DNA from: Natrialbaceae archaeon | GTDB taxonomy: Archaea; Halobacteriota; Halobacteria; Halobacteriales; Natrialbaceae | Direction: 5' to 3' | Assembly (NCBI GenBank): GCA_003559215.1 | Contig: PWMF01000217.1 | Span: 124,001 to 188,000 of the forward strand | Length of the DNA stretch: 64,000 nt | Shown here: positions 31,586 through 40,425 of the stretch, one piece after another | How positions within the stretch are numbered: the stretch's first letter is position 1 | Layout of the letters: every line of letters starts with the position of its first letter | Position numbers and translations under genes: made by a program | Notes under the pieces: model-generated | Told to the model about the DNA's origin: nothing | What the model saw: only the letters and a program-made list of their open reading frames with translations | Databases searched by the model: none

Positions 31586-32983
31586 CTACTCGGTGTCGGG
31601 GACGTCGTCGTCCGCGCCGGCGGACTGGACCCAGACGGTCTTGCGGTTGACGAACTCGTGGATCCCCTCCTCGGCGAGCTCGCGGCCGTATCCCGAGTCC
31701 TTCATGCCGCCGAACGGCAGGCGCGGGTCGGACTTGACGAGTTCGTTGACGAACACGCAGCCGGCTTCGACCTCGCGGGCGAGGCGCTCCCCGTGGTCGA
31801 GGTCCTCGGTCCAGACCGAGCCGCCGAGCCCGTAGCGGGTGTCGTTGGCGAGTTCGATCGCCTCGTCCTCGTCGTCGACCCGGAAGACGGCCGCGGCCGG
31901 GCCGAACACCTCCTCGTCGGCCGCGGGGCTGTCCCTCGGGGGCTCCGAGAGGACGGTCGGCGGGTAGTAGTACCCCTCCCGGTCGAGGGGCTCGCCGCCG
32001 CACTCGAGGGTCGCGCCCGCCTCGACGCTCGCCTCGACTTGCTCGTGGAGGTCCGCCATGAGGTCCTCGCGGGCCTGGGGGCCGATGTCGGTGCCCGACT
32101 CGAGGGGGTCGCCGATCTCGAGGTTCTCCATCTCCGAGACGAACCGATCGAGAAAGTCGTCGTAGACCTCGTCGACGACGATGAACCGCTTGGCGGCGAT
32201 ACAGGACTGCCCGGAGTTGATCGTCCGGGCGGTCGCTGCGGTCTCGGCCGCCGCCTCGAGGTCGGCGTCCCCGAGGACCACGAAGGGGTCGCTCCCGCCG
32301 AGTTCGAGGACGTGTTTCTTCAGCTCGCTGCCCGCCTGCCCGGCGACGGCGCGGCCGGCGCCTTCGCTGCCGGTGATCGTGACGGCCTCGAGACGGTCGT
32401 CGGCGATCACGTCCTCGACCGCGTCCGAGCCGGCCAGCAGCGTCGAGAACACACCCTCGGGGAAGCCCGCGTCCTCGAAGATCTCCTCGATCGCCAGCGC
32501 GCAGCCGGGGACGTTCGAGGCGTGTTTGAGCAGGCCGACGTTGCCCGCGGTCAGGTGGGGTGCAGCGAACCGAAACACCTGCCAGAACGGGAAGTTCCAG
32601 GGCATCACCGCGAGGACGGCCCCCAGCGGCTCGTAGGAGACGAACGTTCGCGAGTGGGGTTCGCTGCCCAGAGCCTCGTCGGCGAGGAACTCGTCGGCGC
32701 GCTCGGCGTAGAAGTCACAGACCCACGCGCACTTCTCGAGCTCAGCGCGGGATTCCGCGATCGGTTTGCCCATCTCCTCGCTGATGAGTTCGGCGTACTC
32801 GTCCTCGCGCTCCCGGACGAGTTCGCCGGCCCGCTCGAGCAGCTGCTGGCGCTCGGTGATCGGGGTGTCGGCCCACGGCTCGAACGCGTCGTCCGCGCTC
32901 GCGAGGATCTCCTCGATGTCGCTCTCGTCGTGGTCGTCGTACGTTTCGAGTCGCTCGCCGGTCGCCGGATTGTGGCTGTCCAT
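31586..32983 (-). CDS. gabD: NAD(P)-dependent succinate-semialdehyde-type dehydrogenase
   Basis: A 465-aa aldehyde dehydrogenase. Present are MPWNFPFWQVFRFAAP (cofactor/catalytic Asn region), ITGSEGAGRAVA, the general base Glu in VLELGGSDPFVVL and the catalytic Cys in NSGQSCIAAKRFIV. The SGQSC form with ALAVMPWNFPFWQ matches the short succinate-semialdehyde dehydrogenase group (Sad/GabD-like, no N-terminal extension). It would oxidise succinate semialdehyde to succinate. ATG 32983 is chosen over a GTG three codons upstream. Downstream neighbour is the TPP enzyme. The exact aldehyde is an inference. Confidence 0.87.
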   Translation of the reverse strand: MDSHNPATGERLETYDDHDESDIEEILASADDAFEPWADTPITERQQLLERAGELVREREDEYAELISEEMGKPIAESRAELEKCAWVCDFYAERADEFLADEALGSEPHSRTFVSYEPLGAVLAVMPWNFPFWQVFRFAAPHLTAGNVGLLKHASNVPGCALAIEEIFEDAGFPEGVFSTLLAGSDAVEDVIADDRLEAVTITGSEGAGRAVAGQAGSELKKHVLELGGSDPFVVLGDADLEAAAETAATARTINSGQSCIAAKRFIVVDEVYDDFLDRFVSEMENLEIGDPLESGTDIGPQAREDLMADLHEQVEASVEAGATLECGGEPLDREGYYYPPTVLSEPPRDSPAADEEVFGPAAAVFRVDDEDEAIELANDTRYGLGGSVWTEDLDHGERLAREVEAGCVFVNELVKSDPRLPFGGMKDSGYGRELAEEGIHEFVNRKTVWVQSAGADDDVPDTE

Positions 32984-33095
32984 GGTGCTCACCGTACGCC
33001 GCGTTCGCTCGTACCACGAGCACGCGCCTCAAAGAGCTACGCCCGGCAGTCGAACCGTCGTCGGCGAGGACCGCAGTCGTAGCCGTGGCGAACGC

Positions 33096-34250
33096 TCACT
33101 GCTCGAGCGAGCGCGGCTCGGCCGGGATCGACCGGCTCCGCTGTGCGATCTCCAGGGCCTTCATCAGGTCGGTCCGCGAGAGCAGCCCCGCAAGCGAGCC
33201 GTCGTCGTCGACGACGAGGATCCGTCCAATGTCCTCCCGCTGGATCGTCCGCAGCGCGGTCGTCGCCTCGTCGTCGGGCGCGGCGGTGACGAGGTCGGTC
33301 GACATCACGTCACGAACGACGGTGTCGTCGTCGTCGGCCCGCTCCTGCAGGTCCTCGAGGGTGATGATTCCGATCAGCGCCCCGTCCTCGAGAACGGGGT
33401 AACCGGTGTGGCGCTCGCGCATCATCCGCTCGAGGAGTTGATCGAGCGAGAGCGACGGCGAGACCGTGTCGAGCTTCGGCGCCGGGGTCATTAAGTCGGC
33501 GACGGTCAGTCCCTCGAAGGCGGTTTCGACGAAGATCTGCTGGGTCTCGCTCGAGGCGGCGATGTAGATGAAGAAGGCGATCGCGATCCAGAAGATGCTG
33601 AGGGTGATGATGCCGGCAAATCCCAGCAGGAGCGCGAACCCCTTCCCGACGCCGGCGGCGATCTGGGTCGCCTCCAGCCGGGAGCGGTTGCGCGAGAGCA
33701 GCGCCCGGAGCACCCGGCCGCCGTCCATCGGGAATCCCGGAAGCATGTTGAACACCGCCAGCACGACGTTGAGTATCGCCAGGTAGCCGAGGACGAACAG
33801 CGCGGCCGGCAGCTCGGCGGGCAAAAGGACGAAGCCGACGTAACAGACGACCCCGACCGCGACGCTGACGATCGGTCCAGCGATCGCGATGACGAACTCC
33901 TTGTGCCAGTCCTCGGGCATCTCGGCGAACTGTGCGAGTCCGCCCAGGAACCACAGCGTGATCGATTGGGTCTCGAGGCCGTAGCGGCGCGCGGCCATCG
34001 AGTGACCCAGTTCGTGGAAGAAGACGCTGACGAACAGCCCCAGCGCGGCCGCCAGCCCGAGCAGCCACGGCGTCGCGCCGTCGGTCAGCGGGGCCGGATC
34101 GATCCCCGCGCCGAAGGTGTCGTTGAGCAACTCGACGGTGAGCTCCATCTGGACGCCGATGAGGTAGGCTAACAGCGGAACGACGAGGAGAAACGAGACG
34201 CCGAGCTTGATCGGAATGCCGAACGCCGAACCGATACGGATACTGGCCAT
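33096..34250 (-). CDS. Site-2-protease family (M50) membrane metallopeptidase with CBS domains
   Basis: A 384-aa protein. The N-terminal 240 residues hold six hydrophobic segments with the zinc motif HELGH (residues 79-83) and the third ligand in NMLPGFPMDGGRVLRAL, which defines an intramembrane S2P-type protease. The C-terminal part contains two CBS domains (about residues 255-370: DLMTPAPKLDTV...HTGYPVLEDGALIG and VVRDVMSTDLVTAAPDDEA), which may bind nucleotides and regulate it. The Met at 34250 (MASIRIGSAFGIPIKLG) is preferred over a longer start. Substrates unknown; probable role in regulated intramembrane proteolysis. Confidence 0.92.
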   Translation of the reverse strand: MASIRIGSAFGIPIKLGVSFLLVVPLLAYLIGVQMELTVELLNDTFGAGIDPAPLTDGATPWLLGLAAALGLFVSVFFHELGHSMAARRYGLETQSITLWFLGGLAQFAEMPEDWHKEFVIAIAGPIVSVAVGVVCYVGFVLLPAELPAALFVLGYLAILNVVLAVFNMLPGFPMDGGRVLRALLSRNRSRLEATQIAAGVGKGFALLLGFAGIITLSIFWIAIAFFIYIAASSETQQIFVETAFEGLTVADLMTPAPKLDTVSPSLSLDQLLERMMRERHTGYPVLEDGALIGIITLEDLQERADDDDTVVRDVMSTDLVTAAPDDEATTALRTIQREDIGRILVVDDDGSLAGLLSRTDLMKALEIAQRSRSIPAEPRSLEQ

Positions 34251-34409
34251 ACTGACGTTACGAACCGGAGCCCCTTTAGCATCTTTCGAGACGGAATCCT
34301 GGCCACGGGTGGCGGAGGTCACGACGCGGAGTCGGAAACGAGTCGGGTGGAGACAGAGCGAAACTCCGCTCAGCAGGCCGTGAAAGCGGGCGCAGTCCCG
34401 AATACGCTC

Positions 34410-35657
34410 TCAATCGGCGAGCCGGCGCAGCGTCGCGCCCGCGAACGCCACCACGATTCCCGCCGCTGCGATCAGTCCCAGCCCGGGGGCGTACGACCCC
34501 GTCAGGTCGTGGCTCGTCCCGATCAGCACCGGACCGAGAAAGCCGCCGATCTCGCCGACGGCGAAAATGAAACCGACGGCGGTGCCGGTCAGCCGCGCGC
34601 CGATCCCCTCGAGCGCCGGCGGGATCGCCCGGACGAGCGGGGAGAGCCCGCCGACGCCGAGTCCGGCGACGACGATGCTCCCCAGGAGCGCGGGGCCGAT
34701 CCCGTCTGCAAGAACGACGCCGACCGTGCCGGTACAGAACACCGCACCACAGCCGATCAGCGCCGTCGGTCGCGCCTCGTAGCGGTCGGCCAGCACCGGC
34801 ACGGTGAAGATTCCCACGGCGTAGGCCGCGACGAAGAGGCTCGTCGTCTGGCCCGCGAGTCCGGGCGAGACGCCACGAGCCTCGAGCACCGTCGGGAGCC
34901 AGCCCTGGATCCCGTGACTCGCCAGCAGATACATCGTGCCGACGACGACAACGAGCTGGAGCTCCCGGTGAGTGAGGATCAGCCGGAGGTCCCGGCGGAT
35001 CGACTCGAGCGGCGACCCGTTCTCGTCGCCGGGCGCCCGTTCGCTCGCGTCGTTCGCCGCGGCCCTCTCGTCGATCCGCAGTCGTCGAGCGAGGAGGTAC
35101 CAGCCGAGACCGTAGCCGACCGCGACGAGCCCGCTCCAGAGAAAGAGGGGACGCCAGCCGCCGAGCCACGGACCGAGGATCGGCCGTCCGACCCCGAAGG
35201 CGAGCGCGGTCCCCGCCGACGCGCCGACGAGGTAGATCGAGGACGGAAACCCCGTCCGGCTCGGCGGAAACAGCGTCGAGACGAGCTTCGGCAGGCCGAA
35301 CGTGATCGCGGTTGCCCCGACCCCGAGGAGGAGAGTAAGCGCCAGCAGCGAGGGGAATCCCGCTGCGACGCTCCGGCCCGCCTGCGCGACGCCGAAAATC
35401 ACTGCGCCGGCCGCGAGGCTCCGTCCGGGACCGATCCGATCCACCGCGAGCCCCGAAAACAGCGCCAGCGGGATGTAGGTAAGCGGCACCGCGCCCGCGA
35501 CGACGCCGGCCTGCGTCCCCGACAGCTCGAGCTCCGCGATGATCGTCGAAAGGTACGCCGGCAGCGAGAACCAGACGAACATCAGGCAGGTGTAGGCGAG
35601 CGTCGCGGTGACGACGATCCCGTAGGTCCGTCGTCGCCCGAGGGTGTCGTCGGCCAT
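34410..35657 (-). CDS. MFS transporter
   Basis: A 415-aa integral membrane protein with 12 hydrophobic helices and a hydrophilic central loop (about residues 195-225) that contains RIDERAAANDASERAPGDENG. The pattern of two six-helix halves and the motif AVDRIGPGRSLAAGA between helices 2 and 3 are typical of the major facilitator superfamily, close in look to the CynX/NimT-like group. The substrate is unknown. It is 159 nt upstream of the S2P-type protease gene start and is probably a separate transcript. Confidence 0.88.
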   Translation of the reverse strand: MADDTLGRRRTYGIVVTATLAYTCLMFVWFSLPAYLSTIIAELELSGTQAGVVAGAVPLTYIPLALFSGLAVDRIGPGRSLAAGAVIFGVAQAGRSVAAGFPSLLALTLLLGVGATAITFGLPKLVSTLFPPSRTGFPSSIYLVGASAGTALAFGVGRPILGPWLGGWRPLFLWSGLVAVGYGLGWYLLARRLRIDERAAANDASERAPGDENGSPLESIRRDLRLILTHRELQLVVVVGTMYLLASHGIQGWLPTVLEARGVSPGLAGQTTSLFVAAYAVGIFTVPVLADRYEARPTALIGCGAVFCTGTVGVVLADGIGPALLGSIVVAGLGVGGLSPLVRAIPPALEGIGARLTGTAVGFIFAVGEIGGFLGPVLIGTSHDLTGSYAPGLGLIAAAGIVVAFAGATLRRLAD

Positions 35658-35763
35658 TCGTCCGCGAGATGCGGGCGTTCCGCCCTGTAGGTTGGCCTTG
35701 CCCCGCCCGGTTGCCGCTTCGCGGTCTCGAGGCGAACCCGATAGCGGCGACGACGCTCGAGCG

Positions 35764-38226
35764 CTACCGGTCGAGCAGCGGTCGCGAGGCGTTCGCGGCG
35801 ACGAGCGACACGGTCGCCACGAGCGCAGCCGCCGTCACTAGCGGGCTCAACAGGCCGGCCAGTGCGATCGGGATCACGACCGCGTTGTACGAAAGCGCCA
35901 GCCAGAGATTCTGGGTGACGCGATCCCCCGCAGCTCGGGCGAGCGCGATCGCCCGCTCGACGCCAGCTAGGTCGTCCCCGAGGATCGCAAGGTCGGCGGC
36001 GTCGGCCGCGAGCGCGGTTCCGCCGCCCAGCGAGATCCCCAAATCCGCCGCGGCCAGCGCGGGCGCGTCGTTGGTCCCGTCGCCGACCATCGCCACCCGC
36101 CGGTCGGCCGCCAGCCGCTCGATCGCCGCGGTCTTGCCGGCCGGCGGGACGTCCGCGAAGACCTCGATGTCGGCCCGACGCTCGAGGAACGCGCTCGCGG
36201 CCGTGTCGTCGCCGGTGAGGACGACGACCTCGACGCCCGCCTCCTGGAGGCGGGTCAGGCTCTCGACCCACTCGGTTCTGGGTTCGTCGCCGACGACGAC
36301 GAGCCCGCTCGCGCGTCCGTCGGCGCCGACGAGGACCGGGAGCTGACCGCGCTCGCGAGCCGTCGCAGCCCGGGAGGCGAGATCGCCCTCGAGCGTCCAG
36401 CCCCGTTCGCGGAACAGGTCCGGGTGGCCGACCAGTACCCGGCGTCCGTCGACGACGCCCTCGACGCCGGTCTCGTGGGAGTCGAACTCCCGGACCGTCG
36501 GCGGAGTACCGGCAGCGTCGCCGACCGCTGTTTCTCTCGAGTCGGTTCCATCTTCGCCGTCTTCGGAGTCGGTCCCGCGGACGAACGCGTCTCGGATCGC
36601 ACTCGCGGCCGGGTGGGCCGCCCGCTCCTCGAGCGCGCCCGCGGCCCGGAGCAGCTCGGGGGTGGCGTCGGCCTCGAGCACCCGCATCTCGCCGGTCGTC
36701 AGCGTCCCCGTCTTGTCGAAGACGACGACATCGATCTCCCGGAGCCGTTCGAACACCGTCTCGTCGAAGACGACGATTCCTCGGTCTACGGCCTCCCGAA
36801 TACTCGTCGCGACCGAAACGGGGGCCGCGAGGCCGAGCGCCCACGGACTCGCGACGATCGCGGCCGCCAGGATAGCGGTCACGGCCGTCGGCGCGTCCCA
36901 GCTCAACGCGAACGCGGCCGCGCCGACGCCCACCATCGCGAGAACGACAAGCGGGGCCGCACGCGCGGCGAGCCGGTCGGCGCGTCGGCCGACCCCGTGG
37001 GTCGCGCTCTGGAGGTTCCAGACCGTCTCGGTGAGGCGTTCGAGGCTGCTCTCGGTTCGATCGGCCGCGTCGACGACCGCCGCGCCGGAGACGACGAGCG
37101 AGCCGCCGACGGCGTCGTCGCCCGCCTGCTTCGCAACCGGGAGCGACTCCCCCGTGATGACCGCCTCGTCGACCGTACAGCTCCCCTCCGCGAGCCGGCC
37201 GTCGACCGGGATCCGCTCGCCCTCGCGGACGAGCAGCCGATCGCCCGCGGCCAACCGCTCGGTCGGAACCGTTCGGCTCGTCCCGTCGGCCTCGAGCAGC
37301 CGCGCCTCGCCGACATCCGAGACGGTGAGGTCGGTGAGCCGGGCCAGCGCCCGCCGTTTGACCGTCGCCTCGTAGAACAGCGCCGCCATCACCGTCGCGG
37401 CGACCAGGATCGTCAGGTCGTAGTAGACGTCGTTCCGGCCGAGCGCGAGCGCGACGGTGCCGTAGATGAAGGCGGCGACGACAGTGACGGCGGCCAGCAG
37501 CTGGGTGTTCGCCCGGCGGAGCCGCAGGCTGACGTAGGCACCGCGAAGCAGGGGCATTCCGCTCAGATAGAGGACGGCTCCGGTGACGGACAGAAACAGC
37601 GGCAGCAGTATCAGGCCGTCGAGAGACGCGAACACCCCTTCGTAGGGCGCGAGAAACCGCCAGTCGACGACGTCCGCGAGGTAGACGGGGTAGAGGATCG
37701 TGACGTACGGCACCAGCAGAAAGGAGCCGAAGACGATCCCGACGACGTAGCGCATCTCGAGGACGTCCTCGGTGCGTCGCTTTCGCAGCCCCGTCATCTC
37801 CCGGGAGCGGTGGGTGGTCTCGCTCGAGTCGCTTCCGCCGTCCTCGGCGCTCCCGCCGGCGATCCCCTCCCGGCGGTAGGCCGTGTATCCGGTCGTGGTC
37901 AGAGTCACCCGAAGCTCGTCGGCCGAAGTCAGCGCGGGATCGTAGTCGACCCGTACCGTCTCGGTAACGTAGCTCGCGCTCGCCTCGTGGACGCCCTCGT
38001 GGCCCTCGGCGACCGACTCGAGGTAGGTCTCACAGAGCGCCGAGTACATCCCGTCGATTCGGAAGAACGCGCGAGCGGCGTCGGGCGCGTCGCTCGAGGC
38101 CGGCGGGTCGTCGCCCGTTCCGTCCTCGACCGGCTCGCCGAGGGTCTCGTGGATCTCCCGACAGCCCCTCGAGCAGAACCGCTCGTCGCCGGCGACGTCG
38201 ACGCCACAGAGCCGACAACTGCCCAT
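35764..38226 (-). CDS. Heavy-metal-type P1B ATPase lacking canonical cysteine motifs
   Basis: An 820-aa P-type ATPase with the P1B layout: an N-terminal Cys4 zinc-like knuckle (Cys4, Cys7, Cys18, Cys22), a heavy-metal-associated domain (about residues 50-115), eight membrane helices, the phosphorylation motif DKTGTLTTGE and the hinge motif GDGTNDAPAL. Two metal-binding signatures are altered. In the HMA domain, GMxCxxC reads GMYSALC. In the sixth helix, CPC reads SPW (ASPWALGLAAP, residues about 458-468). The catalytic core is complete, so it can hydrolyse ATP, but its metal is not the usual Cu+. Start at Met 38226; the longer frame adds a non-conserved stretch. Confidence 0.9.
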   Translation of the reverse strand: MGSCRLCGVDVAGDERFCSRGCREIHETLGEPVEDGTGDDPPASSDAPDAARAFFRIDGMYSALCETYLESVAEGHEGVHEASASYVTETVRVDYDPALTSADELRVTLTTTGYTAYRREGIAGGSAEDGGSDSSETTHRSREMTGLRKRRTEDVLEMRYVVGIVFGSFLLVPYVTILYPVYLADVVDWRFLAPYEGVFASLDGLILLPLFLSVTGAVLYLSGMPLLRGAYVSLRLRRANTQLLAAVTVVAAFIYGTVALALGRNDVYYDLTILVAATVMAALFYEATVKRRALARLTDLTVSDVGEARLLEADGTSRTVPTERLAAGDRLLVREGERIPVDGRLAEGSCTVDEAVITGESLPVAKQAGDDAVGGSLVVSGAAVVDAADRTESSLERLTETVWNLQSATHGVGRRADRLAARAAPLVVLAMVGVGAAAFALSWDAPTAVTAILAAAIVASPWALGLAAPVSVATSIREAVDRGIVVFDETVFERLREIDVVVFDKTGTLTTGEMRVLEADATPELLRAAGALEERAAHPAASAIRDAFVRGTDSEDGEDGTDSRETAVGDAAGTPPTVREFDSHETGVEGVVDGRRVLVGHPDLFRERGWTLEGDLASRAATARERGQLPVLVGADGRASGLVVVGDEPRTEWVESLTRLQEAGVEVVVLTGDDTAASAFLERRADIEVFADVPPAGKTAAIERLAADRRVAMVGDGTNDAPALAAADLGISLGGGTALAADAADLAILGDDLAGVERAIALARAAGDRVTQNLWLALSYNAVVIPIALAGLLSPLVTAAALVATVSLVAANASRPLLDR

Positions 38227-38430
38227 CTCCGCGCGGGTATCGGACACGTCTTCCCGTACGACGGCCCACAACAATAACGGTAGTTGGTGGAGGTCGAGCG
38301 AGTCGAACGAGTCGGAGCGCTCGAGCGGGGGCAAATCGGCACGCCGGGAACGAACTCTATATCGGCCGACTGGATCGTCTCACCTCGCGGTGGCGTGCGC
38401 TGGACGATAACGAGCGACTCGAGGCGGAAG

Positions 38431-38856
38431 CTACTGGGAAACCAAGACGACCCCAATAATTGCGAACGCTATCCCCGCAAATCTCGTTATCGTAACTTCG
38501 TCTCCGAGGATGACCATACCGATGAGAGCCGCGACGACGAAGTACATCGCACCGAGTGTAGAGACGACTGTTGTCGACCCGTCGGAAAGGCCGACGTACA
38601 TCGAAATCAGGCCTATTCCGGTGAACAATCCGGCCACGGCAGCGAGCAGTCCTCCTTTCGCAGTAACAGCAAGCGATGCGTCTGAAACGAGGATGTATCC
38701 GAGTGCAAGGGGTCCCGCAACGAGATAGGAGATCGCGGCGGCCGTCCGCGGATCGATAGACTCCGACGCGGCGTTGCCCAAGACTACCCAAATACCCCAC
38801 GTTACCATCGTAATCGAACCAAAGAAGACGGCCGAATCTATCTCAGGGAAGCCCAT
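38431..38856 (-). CDS. EamA-family half-size transporter
   Basis: A 141-aa protein with five hydrophobic helices (about residues 8-28, 38-56, 66-85, 93-111, 118-138). This is a single EamA (DMT superfamily) domain; many family members have two. The segments GSITMVTWGIWVVLG and MYFVVAALIGMVILGDEVTITRFAGIAFAIIGVVLV match the EamA pattern, the last resembling the closing helix of such domains. It would work as a dimer if intact. Its base composition is visibly lower in GC than the flanks. A possible TATA (TTTATATCGG in plus orientation, about 39056-39065) lies 200 nt upstream on its strand. Confidence 0.8.
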   Translation of the reverse strand: MGFPEIDSAVFFGSITMVTWGIWVVLGNAASESIDPRTAAAISYLVAGPLALGYILVSDASLAVTAKGGLLAAVAGLFTGIGLISMYVGLSDGSTTVVSTLGAMYFVVAALIGMVILGDEVTITRFAGIAFAIIGVVLVSQ

Positions 38857-39250
38857 TATGGTGACTCTACGTAACGGTTGAATAGCGACGCCCAGAGACG
38901 CTCAAAGCGGCTAGTATCGAACGGTGGGGTGACCCCGGCGGGGAGATAGAATTCTGATTCGGTATCGCTGCCTCGGTTATCGGCACGGTATCTCTGCGCC
39001 ATACGTAACGCATACCGACCGTGCCCGCATCCGTCTCTCTCTTAATAGAATAATCCATTTATATCGGGTCTAGAAGATTTCGTGCACCCCCGACCGCTTT
39101 CGCAGGTTGCTCGGTGGATACAATGAGGACGACGAGGGCAGGCAAAAAGGGCGACGTATCCTCTGTATGCGGCAAACCCGGTCTGGTAGTTGCTAAGGGC
39201 TTCTCCAGAGATACGTATTCATATGTTGAAGACGCTTACCCTATAGAACA
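38857..39250. other. 394-bp AT-richer intergenic region
   Basis: No confident gene. A minus-strand frame (38867-39058, 63 aa) exists but has shadow-like sequence. The stretch contains an AT-rich segment TTAATAGAATAATCCATTTATAT near 39040-39060 (possible promoter for the EamA gene on the minus strand) and TTACCCTATAGAAC just before the regulator gene start at 39251. Confidence 0.5.
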
Positions 39251-39916
39251 GTGACCGATATTAGAGCAGTCGTCCGAATCGAGCACCCTGACATAGTACT
39301 CACAAAGACAGTCACTCACGACCAGAGTTCGAAAGTCAAGTCAGTGCTAGAGGCAGGAACTGACCCCACATCGGGGAAATTCTTCTATCGTATACAGTCA
39401 TCCGATTTCCGCCAGTTCGAAGACGGACTGCGGAAGGATCACACCATTGGCGAGTTCGAACGAGTCATCGAAACCAGAGACGAGAAGGCGATCTATAGCT
39501 TCGAGTATACGGACGAAGCGAAGATCATCTCACCGATTATTTCGACCGAGAACGGTGTCATACTCGATATGAAGAACGACGGAAACGGTTGGATTCTAAC
39601 GGTATGGATGCCCGACCGGACGAATCTGGCCCCTCTGTGGGAGTATGCAGAACAGAACGACATTGATATCGATTTATTGCGCGTGAACGAATACGCTGGT
39701 TTAGAGAATACGGACGCAGGATTGACCGATAGCCAACGAGAGGCACTCCTCGTCGCACTCGACACAGGATATTTCGAAGACCCACGGAACGCAACTCTCA
39801 GCGAAGTCGCCGCCGAGCTGGATATCTCTCAACCTGCAGCCAGTGGTCTCCTTCGGCGTGGGACCAAGCGACTCATCGTTTCTTCTCTGATGGATGACAG
39901 TGAAAAGACAGATTGA
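39251..39916 (+). CDS. Bat-type helix-turn-helix regulator (HTH_10)
   Basis: A 221-aa transcriptional regulator starting at GTG 39251. The first 150 residues form the poorly conserved sensor part common to the haloarchaeal Bat (bacterio-opsin activator-like) family, with WILTVWMPDRTNLAPLWEYAEQNDIDIDLLRVNEY as the typical transition. Residues about 155-212 hold the HTH_10 domain: LTDSQREALLVALDTGYFEDPRNATLSEVAAELDISQPAASGLLRRGTKRLI. The gene has lower GC than the average here. No obvious target lies beside it apart from the divergent EamA transporter, which is a reasonable candidate. Confidence 0.88.
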   Translation: MTDIRAVVRIEHPDIVLTKTVTHDQSSKVKSVLEAGTDPTSGKFFYRIQSSDFRQFEDGLRKDHTIGEFERVIETRDEKAIYSFEYTDEAKIISPIISTENGVILDMKNDGNGWILTVWMPDRTNLAPLWEYAEQNDIDIDLLRVNEYAGLENTDAGLTDSQREALLVALDTGYFEDPRNATLSEVAAELDISQPAASGLLRRGTKRLIVSSLMDDSEKTD

Positions 39917-40425
39917 GCAACGGCTACTCGGTGCAGTGGCGGCGATATCTCTCTGAGGACACGATATGTCACTCTGAGGGCACGATGTGTCTCCGTCAGC
40001 GTCCGAAGGTAAGTGTCGTGACCGACGCGCCCTGTATCCAGCACGCCGCGGAGAACATCTATCGAAGCTGGCAGAATCGTTGGCGGCCAATATGCACTCA
40101 CCACGTACGAATCGGTCGACTCAGATTCACGACTCGGACTGGAAACCGTATCACGAACCACTGCTGTTCATTACGCGCACCGAAGAACGACCGTAGCTCG
40201 TCGAGAAGCCGAGAATCAGGGCGCTCCACGCAGGCTGGCAAGAGGGAGTTACCACCCCCTCCCCAGCTGGTTCGCTCGCAAGCTCGCTCACCCCTCGCAC
40301 GACATTGCACGACGGTTCGCTTCCCGACCGCTCGCGGTGCTCGCGGCTCGTCGCGCTCACCGCCGTCCAGTGCGCGCCACCGCGAGTCGTTCGGTCGGTC
40401 GGCGCGGCCACCGTTCCGACGGCGG
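39917..40425. other. 509-bp region without confident gene
   Basis: No reading frame here has convincing protein character. It contains a 21-bp tandem pair at 39952-39993 and, at about 40255-40300, a low-complexity run with GTTCGCTCGCAAGCTCGCTC words similar to the other decayed patches. The sulfatase-type gene ends at 40426. Confidence 0.5.
39952..39993. repeat. Imperfect 21-bp tandem repeat
   Basis: Two head-to-tail units, 39952-39972 and 39973-39993, agree at 18 of 21 positions (CTCTGAGG[A/G]CACGAT[A/G]TGTC). The inner part is partly palindromic (GACACGATATGTC). It begins 36 nt after the stop of the Bat-type regulator and could be a protein-binding site or simply a replication slip. Confidence 0.6.

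Noticed and set aside
40230-40425. Possible CRISPR-like or array-like repetition
   Set aside because: Only low-complexity CGCTCGC words of uneven length; no constant repeat with spacers anywhere in the window.
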